A program made the translations under genes and the position numbers. A DNA stretch of 64,000 nucleotides, taken from Arthrobacter pascens (GTDB lineage Bacteria; Actinomycetota; Actinomycetes; Actinomycetales; Micrococcaceae). Where the stretch lies: assembly GCF_017052465.1 (NCBI RefSeq), contig NZ_JAFHKT010000144.1, positions 1-64,000 of the forward strand, given 5' to 3'. Of the stretch, positions 7,624 through 16,666 are shown piece by piece. Position 1 is the first letter of the stretch. Every line of letters starts with the position of its first letter. The notes beneath the pieces are model-generated. The model saw only the letters and a list, made by a program, of their open reading frames with translations, was not told the DNA's origin and ran no database searches.

Positions 7624-9066
7624 CTAGGCCATGCCGAGGGCCTGCTCGATGGGGCCGATGCAGAAGAACACCACGAAGGCTCCGGCCACTGCCCACATGA
7701 GCGGGTGGACCTCCCGGGTGCGGCCCTGGAACATGCGGATGAGGACGTAGGAGATGAAGCCCGCGCCGAGGCCGTTGGCGATCGAGTAGGTGAAGGGCAT
7801 CAGCGTGAAGGTCAGGAAGGCCGGAAGTGCGATGCCCCAGTCCGTCCAGTCGATCTTGCCCACCTGGGCCGCCATCATGAATCCCACCACCACCAGGGCG
7901 GGGGCCACGGCCTCGAACGGCACCAGGTTGATGAGCGGTGTGAAGAACATGGCCACCAGGAACAGCAGGCCGGTCACGATCGAGGCCAGGCCTGTCCGTG
8001 CGCCTTCGCCGATGCCTGCGCCTGATTCGACGTAGATCTGGTTGGAGGATACGGACGCGCCGCCGCCGATGATCGCGCCGAGGGCGTCCACCTGCAGCAC
8101 CCGGTCAACGTTGGGGATGTTGCCGTCCTTGTCCACGGTTCCTGCCTCGTTGGCCAGGCCCACCATGGTCCCCATCGCGTCGAAGAAGATGCTGAGCAGG
8201 ATCACGAACGCGAGGAGCGTGGCGGCCACGAAACCGAGGTGCTCAAAAGCGCCGATCGGGTTGGCCTTGCCAATGAGGGAGAGGTCCGGGGCGGCCCATT
8301 CGGTGAACGTGGGGGCAACCAGGGACCAGCCCTGCGGGTTGTGGTTCGTCCCGTCGAAGCTCGGCCCGATGTGCAGCGTGAACTCCAGGATCACGGACAG
8401 GATGGTGGAGGCGACGATGCCGATCAAAATGGCGCCCTTGATGTTGCGCACCAGCAGGGCGATGGTCAGGATCAGGCCGAACACGAACACCAGCGTCGGC
8501 CACCCCAGGAGCCTGCCGTCAAACCCGAGGCCGACCGGGACGGTGGTGCCGGCAGCGTCCGGGATGCGGCGCACAAAGCCGGCGTTGACCAGGCCGATCA
8601 GGGCGATGAACAGGCCAATGCCCACCACAATCGCCGTCTTGAGCCCGTCCGGGACTGCCCGGAACACCGCGGTCCGGAAGCCGGTCAGGACCAGGATCAG
8701 CATGGTGGTTCCGGAGAGGACCACCAGACCCATCACGTCCGGCCAGGTCAGGCCCGGGTTCGTCGCCACTGTCACGGCCACGAATGCGTTGACGCCCAGT
8801 CCCGTCGCAATTGCGAACGGATGCTTGGCCCATGCACCCATGAGGATCGTCAGGATTCCCGCGACGAACGCGGTGACAGCCGCCACGGCGGGGAAGCCGA
8901 GCGTGGCGCCGGAGGAGTCCGGGCCGGAAAGAATCAGGGGGTTCAGCACCACGATGTAGCTCATGGCGAAGAACGTGGCAAAACCGCCGCGGATCTCGCG
9001 CGAGTAGTTCGACCCCCGTTCGGAAATCTTGAAATACCGGTCCAGTGCAGAGCCCTGCTTAAGCAT
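7624..9066 (-). CDS. Purine (adenine/guanine/hypoxanthine) permease, NCS2/AzgA type
   Basis: A 480-residue permease with 12-14 membrane segments that imports purine bases by proton symport. The family start is visible: a short cytosolic lead, then EIRGGFATFFAMSYIVVLNP. Later FFDAMGTMVGLANEAG and QIYVESGAGIGEGARTGLAS are AzgA-clade signatures. The start at 9066 has GGAGG five bases upstream; the reading frame continues 71 codons further upstream without a ribosome site. It is monocistronic and diverges from the copC-like gene. The exact purine preference is not predictable. Confidence 0.92.
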   Translation of the reverse strand: MLKQGSALDRYFKISERGSNYSREIRGGFATFFAMSYIVVLNPLILSGPDSSGATLGFPAVAAVTAFVAGILTILMGAWAKHPFAIATGLGVNAFVAVTVATNPGLTWPDVMGLVVLSGTTMLILVLTGFRTAVFRAVPDGLKTAIVVGIGLFIALIGLVNAGFVRRIPDAAGTTVPVGLGFDGRLLGWPTLVFVFGLILTIALLVRNIKGAILIGIVASTILSVILEFTLHIGPSFDGTNHNPQGWSLVAPTFTEWAAPDLSLIGKANPIGAFEHLGFVAATLLAFVILLSIFFDAMGTMVGLANEAGTVDKDGNIPNVDRVLQVDALGAIIGGGASVSSNQIYVESGAGIGEGARTGLASIVTGLLFLVAMFFTPLINLVPFEAVAPALVVVGFMMAAQVGKIDWTDWGIALPAFLTFTLMPFTYSIANGLGAGFISYVLIRMFQGRTREVHPLMWAVAGAFVVFFCIGPIEQALGMA

Positions 9067-9173
9067 TAGTCCTCCGGAGTCTTGGGGTCGCTTGAATCCT
9101 ATTCGGTCGCCGGGATGTTCCCCGGCAAATTCGCCTAGTCTGTAAGGAAGCCAACACGAGGAGAAATCCGCCC

Positions 9174-9797
9174 ATGCGTTCCATCCGCCAGCTGCTGACC
9201 GCCGTCCTGGGCGCAGTCGCATTCGCCGCCCTGCTTTTCGCCGCCGGTCCGGCCTCCGCCCACGACGCCGCCGAGTCAAGCAGCCCGGCCGATGGCGCCA
9301 CCGTCGCTGCGCCTCCCGCGGAGGTGTCCATCACCTTCAACAACACCCCGCTCGGGCTGGGTTCGCAGGTGAGGGTCAACGATGCCGCCGGCGCTGACTG
9401 GGCCGACGGCAAGGTGGAGATCGTGGACAACGTGGCCACCCAGAAGCTGCGCGAGGGCGCCCCGGCGGGCAAGTACACGGTGCTGTGGCGCGTGGTCAGT
9501 TCGGATTCCCATCCCATTGAGGGAACGTTCACGTTTACGGCCACCGCCGGGGCGGAAGGCTCGACGGCGGCCGCGCCGGTTCCCACCGTGGGCACACAAC
9601 AGCCGGGCGTCACCCCGGCCCCGGAGAACGCGCCCAGTGCTTCGGAGCCTTTCCCGTGGAGCCTCGTGGTGTTCGCTGCCGTGGCCGTGGGGCTGCTCGT
9701 GGCCCTTGGTATCCTGGCCCGCCGGAAGCTCGTGATGGGGAACGACGAAGAGGACGCTGATTCCGGGGACACGGCCGCAGGCGGCCGGAGCCACTAA
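9174..9797 (+). CDS. CopC-domain copper-binding protein, membrane-anchored
   Basis: A 207-residue exported protein. The signal peptide (residues 1-29) ends at ASA, giving a mature N-terminus HDAAESSSPADGA, whose His1 is the Cu(II) ligand in CopC proteins. The CopC beta-barrel ends with SSDSHPIEGTFTF, carrying the second His. A Thr/Pro-rich linker follows, then one membrane helix (about residues 160-180) and an acidic cytosolic tail. It probably buffers or delivers copper outside the cell. No CopD partner is adjacent. GAGGAGAAA precedes the ATG. Confidence 0.93.
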   Translation: MRSIRQLLTAVLGAVAFAALLFAAGPASAHDAAESSSPADGATVAAPPAEVSITFNNTPLGLGSQVRVNDAAGADWADGKVEIVDNVATQKLREGAPAGKYTVLWRVVSSDSHPIEGTFTFTATAGAEGSTAAAPVPTVGTQQPGVTPAPENAPSASEPFPWSLVVFAAVAVGLLVALGILARRKLVMGNDEEDADSGDTAAGGRSH

Positions 9798-9822
9798 CCG
9801 GAGCCTCTAACCCGCAGGCGCT

Positions 9823-10461
9823 TCAGACCGGGGCGGGGAGCGCCGCGAAGCTTCCTGTCAGGACGGACGGGACGCTGTCGGGGTTCACTTTGGCCGAAAT
9901 TGCGCGTCCGACCACCTTGGCCTGCCGCAGCACCTCCTTCGGGGTGGGGGTGATGAGCTCGCCCACCCCCACGAGGTAAATGCCGATGGCGCGCATGGCG
10001 GCCACCAGGTTCTGGCCCACGGAGATGCCCAGATCCGTGATCATGCGGCGCAGTTGCCCGTTGGCACACCGCGTGAGGATGATGTGGTCTGCCATCAGAA
10101 CGCCGTCGGGGGTATGGACCGCCCAGCGGTGAAGGGAATCGCCGGCCGTCGCAGTCCCCATCTCCAGCAGCACCGCGGAGGTGTCGTTCCGGATGTCCAG
10201 TTGGTGGCTCGCAGCGTAGTTGCGGAGGTGGCGGATGATCTCGTTGCGCTCTTCCCGCGATGAGGCGCCCGGGGCGCCGCAGCGTTGCGGGGGCGCCGCT
10301 TGGGAGGCCTGGGATGAGCCGGGGGAGTCCAGCCCGCTGACGATGATCGAGTCGACGCCGCGGCGACGGAGTTCGGTGGCGACGGCCAGGCCGGGAAGGC
10401 CCGCGCCTATGACCACGGCGGTGGTACGTTCAGCCCTGCTGAGACCAGGCATGCTTGACAC
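9823..10461 (-). CDS. Short FAD/NAD(P)-binding protein
   Basis: About 212 residues. The N-terminus has a Rossmann nucleotide-binding motif VVIGAGLPGLAVATELRRRG, as in flavin monooxygenases and thioredoxin reductases. A middle part (HLRNYAASHQLDIRNDTSA) matches the region where those enzymes have their second domain, and the C-terminal TPDGVLMADHIILTRCANG resembles the returning FAD domain. It is less than half the length of a normal FAD monooxygenase and lacks a clear NADPH motif, so activity is uncertain. The GTG at 10461 is preferred because GAGGAGG lies 8 bases upstream; an ATG at 10452 is the alternative. The ribosome site overlaps an 18-bp palindrome. Confidence 0.65.
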   Translation of the reverse strand: MSSMPGLSRAERTTAVVIGAGLPGLAVATELRRRGVDSIIVSGLDSPGSSQASQAAPPQRCGAPGASSREERNEIIRHLRNYAASHQLDIRNDTSAVLLEMGTATAGDSLHRWAVHTPDGVLMADHIILTRCANGQLRRMITDLGISVGQNLVAAMRAIGIYLVGVGELITPTPKEVLRQAKVVGRAISAKVNPDSVPSVLTGSFAALPAPV

Positions 10462-10472
10462 TACAGCTTCCT

Positions 10473-10490
10473 CCTCGAAAATTTTCGAGG
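10473..10490. promoter_or_regulatory. Perfect 18-bp palindrome at the FAD-protein ribosome site
   Basis: CCTCGAAAATTTTCGAGG is a perfect palindrome that partly overlaps the Shine-Dalgarno sequence of the minus-strand gene at 9823-10461. It could be a repressor operator or an RNA hairpin that hides the ribosome site. Confidence 0.6.
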
Positions 10491-10904
10491 TGCAGGGCGT
10501 CCGCGCCCCGCACCGTCCGCTGCCCCAGCAAGCAGACACCACATGTTGTCCGAGTGTGTTCTGAAACACAGATCTCGGATCAACAGTGTCTCGAAGGATA
10601 CAGACTTTTTCGGCCTCTGGATAGCCCACGCGGCACATTGCGGGAGAAGCTCACGAGGAGCAGTAAGAAGGCCAGGAGGGCGTCCCTGGAGAGGGCCCGG
10701 GCAGGGCCGAAAAAGTGCGTGCTGGAGGTGCCGCAGCGGGCCCTCCGGCCTGCTTGCTAACTGCACTGCGACCGAGAATAGTTATGACTTAGAGCAGGTC
10801 TTTTACAATCCGGCAAAGAAGACCTGCCGGGTGACGGCGATGGTGCCTCCTTCTGGCAGAATAGCCGCATCATCAGGGCAGTACGCGAGGAGGCGGACCC
10901 ACAA
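10491..10904. other. 414-base intergenic region with an inverted repeat
   Basis: No convincing gene is seen: the frames crossing it have no ribosome sites or recognisable composition. It carries promoters for the divergent FAD-protein and universal-stress genes. GCAGGTCTT at 10794-10802 pairs with AAGACCTGC at 10819-10827, a 9-bp inverted repeat about 80 bases before the stress-gene start that could be an operator or a leader hairpin. Confidence 0.5.
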
Positions 10905-11942
10905 ATGGGCGCACACGAGTTGCATCCGGACCCGGCACGGGATGGCGGCGGCAGGTCTGCCAGGCCCGAGGGAATAGTGGTTGGCGTCGACGGCTCGGAC
11001 CATGGGCAGTGCGCCCTGGTGTGGGCGGCCCGTGAAGCCGAGCGCCGCCGTCGTCCTCTCCATATAGTCACCGCCTACTCGGTTCCCATTTTCGCGGCGT
11101 CGGGCCTCGACGGCGGGTACGCCACCGTCGACGACTCCGTGATCCGTGAGGGTGCCGAGGCCATCCTGCAGCATGCGGTGGACAAGGTGGCCGCCTACAA
11201 CATAGACGTCTCCGCCTCCGTCGAGAACGGGGACGCTTCCGGCGTCCTGCTGGACTTGTCGGAATCCGCCGAGCTCCTGGTTGTTGGAACGCGCGGACGC
11301 GGCGGCTTTGTGGGGCGGCTTCTGGGCTCCGTCAGCAGTGCGATGCCGGCACACGCCAAATGCGTCACCGTCACCGTTCCCCTGATCTGTGCAGACCGGC
11401 TGGGTGAAACCACGCAGGACAAACACATCAGGGCGGAGCAGGCCAAGGCCGGCCGAGGGCCCGTGGAGAACGTCGTTGTCGTGGGCGTGGACGGCTCCGA
11501 ACAGGCCAGGGTGGCGGTTCTGGAAGCCGCGGCGCAGGCCGAACGGCTCGCTGCGCCGCTCAGGGTGGTCTGCGCCGTGCCCCAGTACAGCGGCTCGCTG
11601 GCGTGGGTTCCCGCGCCCATGGACCGGGAAGCACTGTTCGCCGACATCCAGGTCCAGCTGAAGGCCGGTGTTGCCTGGCTGCAGAGTCACTACCCGGGGC
11701 TCACGATCGAAACCAGGCTCCTGGACGGCTCTCCCGTGGACGTGCTGGTGGAGGCGAGCCGCCACGTTGAGCTGGTGGTAGTGGGTACCCGCGGCCGCGG
11801 CGGTTTCACCGGCATGCTCCTGGGTTCCACGTCGGACGGTGTCCTGCATCATGCGAAGAGCCCCGTCATGGTGGTGCCCGACAGGGAGGATCCGCGGCTG
11901 GCTGACCGCGCCAGCTTCGGGCCCATGCTCGGCGCCTCATAA
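10905..11942 (+). CDS. Universal stress protein, tandem UspA domains
   Basis: A 345-residue cytosolic protein with two UspA domains. The first begins IVVGVDGSDHGQCALVW and the second VVVGVDGSEQARVAVLE. Each ends with the ATP-binding loop GTRGRGGF followed by LLGS (about residues 128 and 287). Tandem-domain USPs in actinobacteria bind ATP and are induced under hypoxia or stationary phase. GAGGAGG precedes the ATG. The next gene starts 4 bases after its stop, so the two are almost certainly cotranscribed, suggesting joint stress induction. Confidence 0.95.
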   Translation: MGAHELHPDPARDGGGRSARPEGIVVGVDGSDHGQCALVWAAREAERRRRPLHIVTAYSVPIFAASGLDGGYATVDDSVIREGAEAILQHAVDKVAAYNIDVSASVENGDASGVLLDLSESAELLVVGTRGRGGFVGRLLGSVSSAMPAHAKCVTVTVPLICADRLGETTQDKHIRAEQAKAGRGPVENVVVVGVDGSEQARVAVLEAAAQAERLAAPLRVVCAVPQYSGSLAWVPAPMDREALFADIQVQLKAGVAWLQSHYPGLTIETRLLDGSPVDVLVEASRHVELVVVGTRGRGGFTGMLLGSTSDGVLHHAKSPVMVVPDREDPRLADRASFGPMLGAS

Positions 11943-11945
11943 CCC

Positions 11946-14645
11946 ATGGGCGCGCTGGTTCTCGGCCTGGGCGCTGTCAACGCCGACATGCTGCCCGAGG
12001 TGGGCGGCAAGGCCGCGAACCTCGGTGAGCTGCTGGCCGCCGGGTTGCCGGTGCCGGAGGGCTTCTGCCTCACTACCGCTGCGTACCTTCAGGCCACGGC
12101 GCCGATCGGACTCGATGAAGTGCACCGCGCCCTGAGAGCCACGCCCGCCGACGACCTGGACGCCCTTGCAGCGCTGGCCGGCCGGGCCCGAAGCCTGATC
12201 ACATCGGCTGAGCTGCCGCCCGAGATCGCTGCCGCTGTGCGGTCGGCCTACGGTGCACGCGGAACCGCCGCCGGGCGGCCTGACGCTCCGGTGGCGGTCA
12301 GGTCCTCGGCCACGGCCGAGGACCAGCCGTTTGCCAGTTTCGCCGGGCAGCAGGACACCTACCTGAACGTCGTTGGCGCGGACTCCCTGCTGGCAGCTGT
12401 GCGGAACTGCTGGGCATCACTCTGGACGGACCGCGCTGTGGCCTACCGCGCCAGCCGCGGCATTGACCCGTCCACCGTGGCGCTCGCCGTCGTCGTCCAG
12501 CGCATGGTGGACTCTGCAGCTGCCGGAGTCATGTTCACCGCCAACCCCGTGACCGGGCGCCGCCGCGAGTCGGTCATCGATGCCAGCCAGGGTTTGGGCG
12601 AAGCCGTGGTGTCCGGCGCGGTCAATCCCGACCACTTTGTGGTGGACACCGAGTCCGGGACGATCCTTGAGCGGAGGCTGGGAGACAAACGGCTGGTTAT
12701 CCGCTCCACGCCAGGGGGCGGCACCGAACACGTGGACCAGCCCGCCTCGGGAACGAAACCCTGCCTCACGGACCGTCAGATCCGCGACCTGGCAGCACTC
12801 GGAGGCCGGGCCGAAGCCCACTATGGCGCTCCGCAGGATACCGAGTGGGCGATCGACCCCGCGGGCAAGCTCTGGCTGACGCAGTCACGCCCCATCACCA
12901 CCCTCTATCCCGTGCCAGTACAGGTCCCGGGGGCGGGACCTGCGGCCAGGCGGGAAGGCACCCGGATCTTTCTCTGCTTCAGCCTCGCCCAGGGACTGAC
13001 GAGGCCCCTTACCCCGATGGGGATCGCAGCCTTCCGGATCCTCGGTTCCTCGGTGGCCCGTGCGGCATCCTTCGACGTGCCTGATGCCAGGACTGGCCCT
13101 CCGCCCTTCGCCGAAGCGGGACAGCGCATTTTCATCGACCTGACCGGCGTGGTGCGGAGCACCGTGGGACGCTTCATCGTCCCCAGGGCCTTTGACGTTA
13201 TGGAGGCGCGCTCCGCGGCCGTGCTGCGCAGCGTGTTCACGGATCCGCGGTTCTCCATAACCCGCCGTACGCCCTGGGGCCTCCTCCGGCGGGTGATACC
13301 GGTGGCCCTGCGCGGCCGCGTGCCGGAGTCCCTGCTGCGTGCCCTGCTCCGGCCGGAAGCCGCGCTCCGCCGCGTCGACCGTTTCACGAAGGACTTCGGC
13401 CACGCCCTGGAGCTTCCCCCCGGAACGTCTTCGCTGCAGCGGCTTGACCACGCGGAACGGGTGCTCGCGGGGGCCTTTCCCATTGTGCCGGCCATCCTTC
13501 CGTTGCCCGCGCTTGGTTTTGCCCTGCTGGCCCTGGCCGGAAAACTGCTGGGCGGACCCGACCGGCGCACGGATCTGCAGCCCATTCTTCGAGGACTGCC
13601 CAATAACGTGACTACCGAGATGGATCTGGAGCTGTGGCGGCTGGCCACTGCGATCCGCTCGGACGGCGAAGCCCGCCGGTTGTTTGAGGACCAGCCCCTC
13701 GCCGTGCTGGCCCAGCGCTTCAGCGCACAGGAACTGCCTGCCGCGGCACAGCAGGGCCTGGACGGTTTCCTGGAACAGTACGGGCACCGTGCGGTTGCCG
13801 AAATCGACCTCGGCATGCCGCGGTGGAGGGATGACCCCACCCATATCCTCGGCGTCCTGGCAAACTATCTCCGGCTCGAGGACCCCGCCCTGGCCCCGGA
13901 CCGCCAGTTCCGCCGGGCAGAGGCCGAGGCCGAGGCCCAGATTGCCCGGCTCGTCGCGGAGGCCAGCTCAAGGGGCCGCGTCCGCGGCGCCATTGTCCGG
14001 GCTGCACTGAGGCGGGCGAGGCTCTTCATCGGCCTGCGTGAACGTCCCAAATACCAGATCGTCCTGGCACTCGCGGAAGCCCGCAGGCAAGTGGCAGCCA
14101 CAGGGGCCGAGCTGGCACGCCGTGGACGGATTGCGCGGGCCGACGACGTCTTCTTCCTGGACTTTGCCGAAGTGCGGCAAGCTTTGGGCGGAACCGACAT
14201 GCAGGACCTCGTGGCACGGCGGCAGGGTGCCTACAGCCTGGAGCTGGACCGACGCCGCATCCCGCGAATGCTGCTGTCCGACGGCACCGAACCCGAAACT
14301 GTGCTTTCAGCGGGTGCCGCCGCGGACGGCGCCCTGGCGGGAAGTCCGGCGTCGGCGGGAACCGTGACCGCCCCGGCACGGGTCATCCTGGACCCGGTGG
14401 GGGCGCACCTGGAACCGGGTGAAATCCTTGTGGCGCCGTCGACGGATCCCGGATGGACCCCGCTGTTCCTCACGGCGGGCGGCCTCGTCATGGAAATGGG
14501 CGGCCCCAATTCGCACGGCGCCGTGGTGGCCAGGGAGTACGGCATTCCGGCCGTCGTCGGCGTTCCGGACGCCACGTCCCGCCTCCGGACGGGCCAACAG
14601 ATAACGGTCGACGGCGGTGCCGGCACCGTGGTGCCCGGCAGCTAG
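11946..14645 (+). CDS. PEP synthase / rifampin phosphotransferase-family enzyme
   Basis: An 899-residue enzyme of the PEP-synthase/rifampin-phosphotransferase group. The N-terminal ATP-grasp part begins VGGKAANLGELLAAGLPVPEGF and contains VRSSATAEDQPFASFAGQQD and FTANPVTG. The C-terminal swivelling domain ends GGPNSHGAVVAREYGIPAVVG, with the phosphorylated His at 857. The large middle domain and total length fit rifampin phosphotransferase better than PEP synthase, which needs a C-terminal PEP barrel not seen here. The natural substrate is unknown. No clear ribosome site is visible, so translation is probably coupled to the stress gene ending 3 bases upstream. Confidence 0.85.
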   Translation: MGALVLGLGAVNADMLPEVGGKAANLGELLAAGLPVPEGFCLTTAAYLQATAPIGLDEVHRALRATPADDLDALAALAGRARSLITSAELPPEIAAAVRSAYGARGTAAGRPDAPVAVRSSATAEDQPFASFAGQQDTYLNVVGADSLLAAVRNCWASLWTDRAVAYRASRGIDPSTVALAVVVQRMVDSAAAGVMFTANPVTGRRRESVIDASQGLGEAVVSGAVNPDHFVVDTESGTILERRLGDKRLVIRSTPGGGTEHVDQPASGTKPCLTDRQIRDLAALGGRAEAHYGAPQDTEWAIDPAGKLWLTQSRPITTLYPVPVQVPGAGPAARREGTRIFLCFSLAQGLTRPLTPMGIAAFRILGSSVARAASFDVPDARTGPPPFAEAGQRIFIDLTGVVRSTVGRFIVPRAFDVMEARSAAVLRSVFTDPRFSITRRTPWGLLRRVIPVALRGRVPESLLRALLRPEAALRRVDRFTKDFGHALELPPGTSSLQRLDHAERVLAGAFPIVPAILPLPALGFALLALAGKLLGGPDRRTDLQPILRGLPNNVTTEMDLELWRLATAIRSDGEARRLFEDQPLAVLAQRFSAQELPAAAQQGLDGFLEQYGHRAVAEIDLGMPRWRDDPTHILGVLANYLRLEDPALAPDRQFRRAEAEAEAQIARLVAEASSRGRVRGAIVRAALRRARLFIGLRERPKYQIVLALAEARRQVAATGAELARRGRIARADDVFFLDFAEVRQALGGTDMQDLVARRQGAYSLELDRRRIPRMLLSDGTEPETVLSAGAAADGALAGSPASAGTVTAPARVILDPVGAHLEPGEILVAPSTDPGWTPLFLTAGGLVMEMGGPNSHGAVVAREYGIPAVVGVPDATSRLRTGQQITVDGGAGTVVPGS

Positions 14646-14696
14646 AAGCACCTGCAGCCAGAAGCCCCCCACAGCCAGAAGGTCCCCAGACGGATG

Positions 14697-15353
14697 CTAC
14701 TGCGGGCGTTCGGCCGCCCTCCTCCTCCGGACATAGCGGACGATGAGCCAGGCAACGAAGAGCGCCAGGCCTGCGTAGACGGCGTAATTCAGGTAGCGCG
14801 AGTACTGCTCGACCATGGAGTGCTGGCGCCCCAGGACGGATCCCAGACCGATCAGTGCACCGTTCCAGATGCCGCTTCCTGCAATGGTCAAGACGCTAAA
14901 CGTGCCCAGATGCATCCGCTGGGCACCTGCCGGCAGCGAGATGAGGCTGCGCACACCCGGAAGCAGCCGGCCAAAGAATATGGCGGATTTGCCATGGCGC
15001 CGGAACCAGTCATTCGCCGTTTCGAAATCCTCACGGTCCATGAGGGGGAGCCTGGAGAGCAAACGAATTGACCGCTCAAGCCCCACCTTGGCTCCCAGGA
15101 AATACAGCGCCAGGGCGCCCAGGTAGGCGCCGAGCGTGCTGGTGACCAAAACCAGGCCCAGGTTCATGGTTCCCTGGCGTGTCAGGAAGCCGGCGAGGGG
15201 AAGGATGACCTCGCTGGGGATCGGCGGGAACACTGTCTCGGCCAGGGTAAACAGCCCGACGCCCCATTCCCCCAGCGCGTCCAGGGACTGGGCCGCAAAA
15301 CCGACGATGCCGGTCATCTCATCTGCGGGACTGGAGGGGATGGGCGTGCGCAT
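14697..15353 (-). CDS. DedA family membrane protein
   Basis: A 218-residue membrane protein of the DedA/SNARE-associated family, whose members act as lipid (undecaprenyl phosphate or phospholipid) flippases. Visible motifs are ETVFPPIPSEVILPLAGFL near residue 40 and FGRLLPGVRSLISLPAG near 125, the conserved re-entrant-loop Arg motif. Four to five hydrophobic segments are present, with a basic C-terminus (RYVRRRRAAE). GGAG precedes the ATG. It is convergent with the PEP-synthase-like gene and appears monocistronic. Confidence 0.93.
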   Translation of the reverse strand: MRTPIPSSPADEMTGIVGFAAQSLDALGEWGVGLFTLAETVFPPIPSEVILPLAGFLTRQGTMNLGLVLVTSTLGAYLGALALYFLGAKVGLERSIRLLSRLPLMDREDFETANDWFRRHGKSAIFFGRLLPGVRSLISLPAGAQRMHLGTFSVLTIAGSGIWNGALIGLGSVLGRQHSMVEQYSRYLNYAVYAGLALFVAWLIVRYVRRRRAAERPQ

Positions 15354-15511
15354 TGCTCAGGGCTCCTGAAGCTGGATAACGGCGTCCCGTCCAGTCTGGC
15401 CCAGTAAGTGCAGTGAGGAAAGTTGGGGGAGGGGACAATCCGGGGCTGTCAGGAGAATGGCCGAGGCGTACCCTGAGGATATAAAGCTGCGACGTCGGAG
15501 CGGAGTTAGAG

Positions 15512-16666
15512 ATGACCTCCAAGTGGCTGCGGTGGATGCCCGCCGCGGCCGTACCTGCTGTAATCGCTGCCGGGGTACTGGCAGGATCCGTACCCGCCAG
15601 CGCCCGTGACCCGCTGCCGGACAAGACGCCCGCGCAGGTGCTCGCCATGATCGGACAGCACTCCACCAAAGCCCTGTCGGGAACCTTGGAGCAGACCTCC
15701 GAGCTTGTACTGCCGGACGTTCCCCAGATTGGCCCCAGCGCCGGGCCGGGAACAGGCTCGATCGCCGAACTGCTGACGGGGCCGCACAGCGCACGGGTCT
15801 TCGTGGACGGACCCGCCAACGTGCGGATCCAGGTCATGGACAGGCTCGCCGAGCGCGACGCCGTGCGGCAAGGCAACGAACTGTGGCTGTACAACTCCAA
15901 GGACAACACGGCCACCCATGTGACGCTCCCGGACAAGGCTGCCGGCAGCAAGCCCCCGGCCACCCGGATGCCGGGATCCGTGCTTACCCCGGAGGAGCTG
16001 GCCGCCCGGATGCTCGCCAAGATTGATTCGACTACGGAAGTGACCGTCGGTGATGACGTGGAGGTGGCTGGCCGCGCGGCGTACAGCCTGAAGCTGACCC
16101 CGCGGTCGGACGGAACGCTGGTGGAGTCCGTTGCCATTGCCGTGGACGGCGAAAAGGGCCTGCCGCTCAGCGTTGAAGTCCGCGCCCGCGGACAGGCCGA
16201 GCCCGCATTCCGGGCCGCATTCACCAGCCTCAAGCTCGAGGCGCCGGACGCAGGCCTGTTCAACTTCACACCGCCGCCGGGTGCCACGATCAAGGAACTG
16301 GTGTTGCCGGGCAGGCCGCACGCAGCCAAGGTTCCTGGCAAGCACCACGGGCCGGGCAAGCACTACGGGACGGGCCAGCCCCCGGGTGCCCAGCGGAACT
16401 CTCCGTCGGTGACAGGCTCGGGTTGGGATAGCATCGTCAGCTTCCCGGCACGTACCGCTGCTCCGAATACCGGCGCACCGAACGCCGGCGTGCCGTCCAT
16501 CGACAACCTCTTGACGGACCCGCTGCTGCGGCAGGCCACCGTCACTGTTCCCGGAGGCCGGGCGATCTCAACGTCCCTGCTGAACGTCTTGCTCACCGAC
16601 GACGGCCGCGTGTTCGCCGGGTCCGTACCCTTGGAGCGGCTTCAGGCAGCCGCTGCTGCGAGGTGA
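15512..16666 (+). CDS. Exported LolA-like / lipoprotein-sorting-type protein
   Basis: A 384-residue secreted protein with a signal peptide (about residues 1-31, cut near ASA). The middle (AERDAVRQGNELWLYNSKDN, then THVTLPD) and the region DVEVAGRAAYSLKLTP match the LolA/DUF2092 half-barrel fold. In Gram-positives this fold binds lipids or lipoproteins outside the membrane. The C-terminal 100 residues are Gly/His/Pro-rich (about residue 275 on). Its stop overlaps the GTG of the ABC ATPase by four bases, so it is the first gene of a three-gene exporter operon. The substrate is unknown. Confidence 0.82.
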   Translation: MTSKWLRWMPAAAVPAVIAAGVLAGSVPASARDPLPDKTPAQVLAMIGQHSTKALSGTLEQTSELVLPDVPQIGPSAGPGTGSIAELLTGPHSARVFVDGPANVRIQVMDRLAERDAVRQGNELWLYNSKDNTATHVTLPDKAAGSKPPATRMPGSVLTPEELAARMLAKIDSTTEVTVGDDVEVAGRAAYSLKLTPRSDGTLVESVAIAVDGEKGLPLSVEVRARGQAEPAFRAAFTSLKLEAPDAGLFNFTPPPGATIKELVLPGRPHAAKVPGKHHGPGKHYGTGQPPGAQRNSPSVTGSGWDSIVSFPARTAAPNTGAPNAGVPSIDNLLTDPLLRQATVTVPGGRAISTSLLNVLLTDDGRVFAGSVPLERLQAAAAAR

